Source: Sphingosinicella soli
GTDB taxonomy: Bacteria > Pseudomonadota > Alphaproteobacteria > Sphingomonadales > Sphingomonadaceae
NCBI RefSeq assembly: GCF_014199685.1
Contig: NZ_JACHNZ010000005.1
Span: forward strand, 1-64,000
Length of the DNA: 64,000 nucleotides
Reading direction: 5' to 3'
Shown here: positions 59,028 to 64,000 of the stretch, piece by piece
How the letters are laid out: each line of letters begins with the position of its first letter
How positions within the stretch are numbered: position 1 is the first letter of the stretch
Made by a program: the position numbers and the translations under genes
Notes under the pieces: model-generated
Database searches by the model: none
What the model was told of the DNA's origin: nothing
What the model saw: the letters and a program-made list of their open reading frames with translations, nothing else

Positions 59028-59723
59028 TCAGACGTCCGGATGCAGTTTCCCTGCCGCGCGTTTCGCGGCTTCAATACGCACTTCGGCGCTCGCCTTGCTG
59101 AGTTCCCGAAACCGCGGCAGAATGTCCGGCGCTGTCTCGGGCGACCCCGCGTTGAAGGGCGGCGCGGGATTATATTCGGTGCCGAGCTGGATCAGCTTGG
59201 CCTGGTCCTCCCCCCAGATGCGGGCGATCAGGGTCAGCCCGAAATCGATTCCGGCGGTGACGCCGCCGCCGGTGGCGCGGTTTCCATCGATCACGACGCG
59301 TTCGTTCACGGGGATCGCGCCGAACAGTGGCAGGAGATCCATGCACGACCAGTGCGTCGCCGCGCGAAAACCCTCCAGAAGGCCCGCCGCGCCGAGCACG
59401 AGCGCGCCGGTGCACACCGAGGTGACCCACTGTGCCTTCGGCGCGCGTTCACGCAGGAAGCGCAGCACCTCTTCATCTTCCATCAACGCCGTGGAGCCGG
59501 GGCCGCCGGGCACGAAGATGATGTCGAGATCGGGCGCTTCGGCCAGCGTCATTTCGGGCAGCAGCCGGTAATTCGTATCCGTCACGATCGGCTCGCGCGA
59601 CTTGCCGAGCACGATCGTCCGTGATTGGCGCACGCGCGAAAGGATGTCGTAGGGGCCGACGAAATCGAGGTTCGTCATGCGATCGTAGGCGATCATGCCG
59701 ATAACGACGGGTCTGTCTTCCAT
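59028..59723 (-). CDS. Cytoplasmic DJ-1/PfpI protein, isonitrile-hydratase-like
   Basis: This 231-residue protein has the isonitrile hydratase residues D20 (NLDFVGP), C104 and T105 (SVCTGAL) and the family segment ATHWSCMD. No leader is present, so it acts in the cytoplasm. The ATG at 59723 shares one base with the stop of the exported paralogue (TGATG), so the two are translationally coupled. A TTG at 59732 is less likely. Confidence 0.85.
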   Translation of the reverse strand: MEDRPVVIGMIAYDRMTNLDFVGPYDILSRVRQSRTIVLGKSREPIVTDTNYRLLPEMTLAEAPDLDIIFVPGGPGSTALMEDEEVLRFLRERAPKAQWVTSVCTGALVLGAAGLLEGFRAATHWSCMDLLPLFGAIPVNERVVIDGNRATGGGVTAGIDFGLTLIARIWGEDQAKLIQLGTEYNPAPPFNAGSPETAPDILPRFRELSKASAEVRIEAAKRAAGKLHPDV

Positions 59724-60562
59724 CACATCCAACGTGCTGCGCGGGCCTTCGCGATGGTTGCTGCCTGCTCCGTAACCCCAGCGCGCGCCTTCAATAGACG
59801 CTCCACGATCTCGGGCGGGGCGGTCTCGGGTTCGCCGGCATTGAAGGGCGGCTCAGGCGCATATTCGATGATGAGCTGGATCAGTTTTGCATTGTCCTCG
59901 CCGTTCAGCAGCGCACACAGCGTCAAGCCGAAATCGATCCCCGCCGTAACACCGCCGCCGGTCAGCCGATTGCGATCGTGGACGACGCGTTTCTTTTCGA
60001 GCGTGGCGCCCATCAGCGGCAGGAGATCGCGCACGTTCCACAGGCTCGTCGCCTTGTAGCCCCTGAGCAGGCCCGCCGCACCCAGCACGAGGGAACCGGT
60101 ACACACGCTCGTCACGTACTTTGCGCGCGCGCCCGTGTCGGCGAGGAAGGCAAGCACCGCGTCGTCCTGCATCATCGCGATCGATCCGGCGAGGCCGCCG
60201 GGCACGAACAGCACGTCGACATCCCTGGGGCAATCCGCGAAGGTGGTGCTCGGCGTAATCGGCACGCCGATTTCGGTCATCACCGGATCGAGCGATTTCC
60301 ACACGAGGTGGATTTCCGACATCATCAGGTTGAACACCGTCATCGGGCCGACGAGATCCTGAAGCACCATCTTGGGATGCACGAGCATCGCGATCACGGG
60401 CCGCCCCGGACCCGCGCCCGCCTTGCCGAACACGCCCATCACATGCCCCGGCGCGGGTGCGGCGGGCGGTTGCTGCGCGGCGGCGCTTCCGGCGGCGAGC
60501 ACTGCGGCCGCGGCTGCGGAAACCCCGATCAAGGTACGCCGATCGATACTGTTGCTGTCCAT
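59723..60562 (-). CDS. Exported DJ-1/PfpI protein, isonitrile-hydratase-like
   Basis: This 279-residue paralogue has a twin-arginine-like leader (DRRTLIGVS, cleavage near AAAQ), then a DJ-1 domain with D69 (LQDLVGP), C154 and T155 (SVCTGSL) and the same C-terminal EYAPEPPFNAG as its neighbours. The AGGTGGGA site precedes the ATG. With the cytoplasmic copy it forms a coupled pair, giving one enzyme on each side of the inner membrane. Confidence 0.85.
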   Translation of the reverse strand: MDSNSIDRRTLIGVSAAAAAVLAAGSAAAQQPPAAPAPGHVMGVFGKAGAGPGRPVIAMLVHPKMVLQDLVGPMTVFNLMMSEIHLVWKSLDPVMTEIGVPITPSTTFADCPRDVDVLFVPGGLAGSIAMMQDDAVLAFLADTGARAKYVTSVCTGSLVLGAAGLLRGYKATSLWNVRDLLPLMGATLEKKRVVHDRNRLTGGGVTAGIDFGLTLCALLNGEDNAKLIQLIIEYAPEPPFNAGEPETAPPEIVERLLKARAGVTEQAATIAKARAARWM

Positions 60563-60584
60563 GTCCCACCTCTCACATCAACAT

Positions 60585-60617
60585 GCGGCCCTGCGCTTTC
60601 ATAGAGCGCAGGGCCGC
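60585..60617 (-). terminator. Hairpin after the third TonB receptor
   Basis: A perfect 13-base inverted repeat (GCGGCCCTGCGCT at 60585-60597, AGCGCAGGGCCGC at 60605-60617) with a seven-base loop lies just after the receptor's stop. No T-run follows, so it may only partly separate the receptor from the downstream DJ-1 genes. Confidence 0.65.
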
Positions 60618-60636
60618 AATCCCGGTCAACGGTTCC

Positions 60637-63624
60637 TCAGTACGCGAAGCGAACGCCCGCGCGGTAGTAGCGGCCCATGCGATCGTACATGCCGGCGATG
60701 GCGATCGAGGGGAACGGCACATCCTTGTTGGCGATGTTGTTGACGCCGAAATGGAACTGGAGCTTCCGGCTTCCCTCGCTGATGATATCGACTTGCGCCG
60801 TCGCATCGATATAAAAGCGGCCGTTCACGCGATTGTCGGCGATCGAGATCGGCGAGGCCGGATCGTAGAGATCGTCGTCGGGCCCGATCAGGCCGGGATC
60901 GATCTTGCCGCCGCCGACGTAACGCCCCTGCACGCTCAGCGCGAACGGATCCTGCGCCCAGGTGACCGAACCCGTTGCGGTCCAGTGCGGGGTGCCGGTG
61001 GCGTTCGTCTGCTGCCCCGCCGTGAAGCCGCCGACGGCGCCCGCGCGGTTGATGACGCTGCCGTAGGAGGTCAGCCCGCCTGCGGCGTTGAACGTCTGCG
61101 GCCGGCCGAGGCCGTCATCATAGATCAGATCCTTCACATAGGCGGCGAGGCCGCGCACGGTCAGCTCGCCTGCGCCGATCTGCTTGCGCCAGGTCGCCGA
61201 CATATCGACACCGCGCGTGCGCAGCGAGCCGATGTTCAGCAGCGCGGCGGTGACCGAGGTGACGCTGGCGGTCGTATTGTCGGTCGGTGTGCGGTTCACG
61301 AACTGGCAGTAGAAGTCGGGCGAACCGGCGCTGACTTCCGCGTGGCAATTGTCGAGCACGGACTGGGCGGGGAAGGTGGCGATGGCTCCGGCGATGTCGA
61401 TGTCGTAATAATCGACGGAGATCGTCAGACCCGGAACGAAGCTCGGCGTCAGCGCGACGCCGACCGTCCAGGTATCGGCCTTTTCAGGCTGCAGCGTCGG
61501 GCTCGGCGCATTGATCTGCGTAAGCTGCGTCGATGCGCCGTTCGCGAACGGATTGGCGAGCGTTGCGATGGTCTGCGTTGTCGCGAACAGTTCGGCGTTG
61601 TTGGGTGCGCGGATGTCGCGTGAGCGCGTCGCGCGGAAGCGAACGTCCGGGATCGGCGCATAGATCGCGCCGAGCTTCCACGTCGTCACGCCGCCCGACG
61701 TCGAATAATCCGTGTAGCGGATCGCACCGTTGAATTCGAGCAGGTCTGCGAAAGGCTGCCCGCTAATGAGCGGGGCGACCACTTCGAAAAAGGCTTCCTT
61801 CACGTCATAGCTGCCGGAATACGCCTTGGGATTGCTGTAGGCAAAGCCGCTTGCTGCCGAGATATCGTCGACGACGGAAACGGCCTGTTCCTTGCGCCAT
61901 TCGCCGCCGAACGCAACCGCGAGCGGACCGCCGGGCAGGTCGAACAGCTGGCCCTGCATCGCAAGCGACGCGACCTGCTGCTTGGTCGTGACGCGCTGCT
62001 GCACGGTGCCGGTGACATAGTCGATCGCGGCATCGCTGGGCGAACCCTCGCCGAACAGGTTGATCGGCTGACAGCCCGTTGCCGCCGCATTGAACCGGTT
62101 CAGCACCTCGCCGAGGCTGGTCACGGTGCCGTTGGCCTGCGTCGCGGCGCAGACGATCTGCCCGCCCACGTTGACGGCATCAACCGCAAACACGAAATTG
62201 CGCGTGACGCGGAGCCCCGAGACGTTCGCATCCAGAACGTTGCGGCCATATTGATAATAGCCGTCGAGGAACCAGCTGCCGCCGACATCATATTTGAAGC
62301 CTGCGAGGCCGCGCTCGGTCGTGTTGCTGTTGTCGCGCGCGACGGGGCCGAAGTCGTTATAAGGGCGGCCCAGCGTAAACGACGAAATGTTGTTCGGGAC
62401 CATGATGTCGCGAATGGATTCGGGCAGATAGGCGTTGTTGAGACGGATCGTCGCTGTCGATGCGGTATCGCGAACCGGGGGCGAGTCGCCGTAGCCGGCA
62501 CTGCGGCCGTAGCTGCCTTCCACGAACAGGCTGAGACGATCGGTGGCATCGAATTCGGCATGGCCGAAGAACGCGTAACGCTCGGTCGGCACGACGATGT
62601 TGTGTCCGTCATAAAGGAACAGGCGATCGTTGCCGCCGGAGAAGTTGGTCGCTGTCGTGTTCGTCGGGCTGTAGTCCGCATAGTTGCCGTAGTTGAACGG
62701 CGTCGGTACGCCGCCCGGCCCGAACTGGATGCCGCGCAGAACGTCCGCGCCGTTGCCCGCGTTCGTGTCCGCGTTTACGCCCGTGATGAGGCCGCCGCGG
62801 GCCATGTTGATCAGCGTCGCGCCGGAAAAATAGGCGCGTGAAGGCGTGCCTGCGGGCCGGTTCGCGGGATAGGAGATGAGCGCAGGCTGGCGCGCGTTGG
62901 AGGGGCGGTCGGAAAAGTCCAGCACGCCCTTGGAATCGACATAGTCGCCGCCGAGCACGATCCGCCCGCGCCCGTCCGCAAACGAACTGCCCCAGGCCAG
63001 CGCACCGCGGAATTCCTGGCCGTCGCCGTAATCGCTGATGCCCATCGACGCGCTGCCCTTGAAGCCTTCAAGGCGCTTGTTGATGATGACGTTGACGACG
63101 CCGGATACGGCGTCCGATCCATAAGCCGCCGATGCGCCGCCGGTGACGACGTCGATCCGATCGACCAGAATCTGCGGTATGAGGTTGAGATCGACCTGGC
63201 CGGTTGCGGCCGAGGGGACGAAGCGGCGGCTATCCACCAGTGTCAGCGTGCGGATGACGCCGAGCGCACGAAGATCGGGCGAAAACTGACCGGTGCCGAG
63301 CGTTGAGCTGGCCGCCGTCTGCGGCCCCTGCGTATTGCGGAAGGAGGGCACTTCGGCCAGATAATCGCCGATGCTGGTGGAGCCGCGCTGCTCCATCGCG
63401 GCGGCATCGAGCACCTTGGTCGGCACCGGCGCCTCGACATCGGCGCGCGCGATGCGGCTGCCTGTGACGATGATGACGTCGCTGTTCACGGCGTCTTGCG
63501 CGGTGTCTGCGGCGCTTTGGGCGAACGCCGTTCCGGCCAGGCCGGGAACGGACACCACCGCAGTTGCGAGCAAAGCTGCGCGGCGCGTCCACACTGTATT
63601 TTGGTGAAATCTCCCGAATTTCAT
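60637..63624 (-). CDS. TonB-dependent outer-membrane receptor
   Basis: This 995-residue receptor has a signal peptide (about 1-36, ending AFAQS), TonB-box-like DVIIVTGSR, a plug (about 55-190 with AAYGSDAVSGVVN) and a beta-barrel ending in VRFAY. It is a paralogue of the receptor at 10130. The ATG at 63624 has AGAGGGGG upstream and is preferred over an in-frame start nine codons earlier. It heads the leftward unit of DJ-1 proteins and MFS transporter and would be their outer-membrane entry route. Confidence 0.94.
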   Translation of the reverse strand: MKFGRFHQNTVWTRRAALLATAVVSVPGLAGTAFAQSAADTAQDAVNSDVIIVTGSRIARADVEAPVPTKVLDAAAMEQRGSTSIGDYLAEVPSFRNTQGPQTAASSTLGTGQFSPDLRALGVIRTLTLVDSRRFVPSAATGQVDLNLIPQILVDRIDVVTGGASAAYGSDAVSGVVNVIINKRLEGFKGSASMGISDYGDGQEFRGALAWGSSFADGRGRIVLGGDYVDSKGVLDFSDRPSNARQPALISYPANRPAGTPSRAYFSGATLINMARGGLITGVNADTNAGNGADVLRGIQFGPGGVPTPFNYGNYADYSPTNTTATNFSGGNDRLFLYDGHNIVVPTERYAFFGHAEFDATDRLSLFVEGSYGRSAGYGDSPPVRDTASTATIRLNNAYLPESIRDIMVPNNISSFTLGRPYNDFGPVARDNSNTTERGLAGFKYDVGGSWFLDGYYQYGRNVLDANVSGLRVTRNFVFAVDAVNVGGQIVCAATQANGTVTSLGEVLNRFNAAATGCQPINLFGEGSPSDAAIDYVTGTVQQRVTTKQQVASLAMQGQLFDLPGGPLAVAFGGEWRKEQAVSVVDDISAASGFAYSNPKAYSGSYDVKEAFFEVVAPLISGQPFADLLEFNGAIRYTDYSTSGGVTTWKLGAIYAPIPDVRFRATRSRDIRAPNNAELFATTQTIATLANPFANGASTQLTQINAPSPTLQPEKADTWTVGVALTPSFVPGLTISVDYYDIDIAGAIATFPAQSVLDNCHAEVSAGSPDFYCQFVNRTPTDNTTASVTSVTAALLNIGSLRTRGVDMSATWRKQIGAGELTVRGLAAYVKDLIYDDGLGRPQTFNAAGGLTSYGSVINRAGAVGGFTAGQQTNATGTPHWTATGSVTWAQDPFALSVQGRYVGGGKIDPGLIGPDDDLYDPASPISIADNRVNGRFYIDATAQVDIISEGSRKLQFHFGVNNIANKDVPFPSIAIAGMYDRMGRYYRAGVRFAY

Positions 63625-64000
63625 ACCGAACCCCCTCTTACAATTTTTCATTGTGCGGGGAGCTTAATGACAACCCAAGAGGTGTCAATATACGAAACGG
63701 CGTCATGCTATACGTGACAAACGATGACCATTGTTTGTCGCGCTGAGCGCAATTATCGCGCGCAGAAGCGCTCCGCCGCAGGGTTTATTGCGAAAAACCG
63801 GTTCCTGCTTTTCCGCACGATACCCGCGCGGCGAGCATCCCGCCGTTCCCGCTCGCCGCCATCGATAAGCAGAGAAAAATCCTCAACGCTCATCGCAGCG
63901 GAGGATTGGACACAGACCATAAATCAGGAAAGGTGTGGCTCCCCGGGCAGGCAGCCAACTATTCCTGCTGTTTCGAGCAACCGACATCACAGGGTTGGAA
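63625..64000. promoter_or_regulatory. Leader of the third TonB receptor, with inverted repeat
   Basis: This 376-base non-coding end has AT-richer DNA near the receptor and a 7-base inverted repeat GACAAAC/GTTTGTC at 63716-63739, about 95 bases before the start. No gene is supported to the window edge on either strand. Confidence 0.45.

Overview
The window is GC-rich, coding-dense DNA from an alphaproteobacterium, most likely a member of the Sphingomonadales. This rests on three large TonB-dependent receptors, a two-component pair of the LytS/LytTR type, the housekeeping order lysC - ptsP - RodZ-like - cpoB - tilS - ftsH, the ligase-associated Lhr/PdeM repair pair, and intergenic palindromes of a type I associate with sphingomonads. 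The taxonomy is inferred from gene content and not from any marker comparison. No rRNA, tRNA, CRISPR array, insertion sequence or phage gene was found.

Layout. Positions 1-153 hold the end of a rightward transcript closed by a clear intrinsic terminator. clpB (152-2728, minus) follows, with a heat-shock-type promoter. Positions 2868-16068 form an accessory island with a D-amino-acid theme. A four-gene leftward operon carries a class A beta-lactamase-like hydrolase, a D-aminoacylase-like amidohydrolase, a fold-III PLP D-amino-acid dehydratase/deaminase, and a serine hydrolase fused to a VanX-type D-Ala-D-Ala dipeptidase. Divergent from it is an XRE-cupin regulator. A TonB-dependent receptor comes next, and divergent from that is a DgcN-like (DUF1611) gene plus a second D-aminoacylase-like amidohydrolase. 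The genes together suggest uptake and dismantling of D-amino-acid-containing peptides such as peptidoglycan fragments.

Positions 16111-40121 are mostly core genes: ubiG, a LytTR regulator and its kinase, a 2Fe-2S ferredoxin, an AlkA-like glycosylase, pdeM, a retropepsin-like protease, lhr, asd, a LOG-family protein, a dienelactone hydrolase, an M16 peptidase, lysC, a nitronate monooxygenase-like flavoprotein, ptsP, a RodZ-like protein, cpoB, tilS, ftsH and an IclR regulator.

Positions 40125-49954 are a leftward catabolic block. Its distal part is a tightly overlapping operon: an AGXT2L-type class III PLP phospho-lyase, an APH-fold small-molecule kinase, a second peptide deformylase, an aldehyde dehydrogenase, an MFS transporter, a SnoaL-like protein and an isonitrile-hydratase-like DJ-1 protein. 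The kinase, phospho-lyase and aldehyde dehydrogenase make a coherent route from a hydroxy-amine to a carboxylic acid. A TPP enzyme and an M20 deacetylase follow under a separate leader.

Positions 50294-63624 hold a second TonB receptor, a GlxA-type AraC regulator, and an IclR-controlled divergent cluster with FAH-family hydrolase, class III extradiol dioxygenase and PLP dehydratase genes. A convergent unit carries an MFS transporter, two more isonitrile-hydratase-like DJ-1 proteins and a third TonB receptor. The last 376 bases are a non-coding leader with one inverted repeat.
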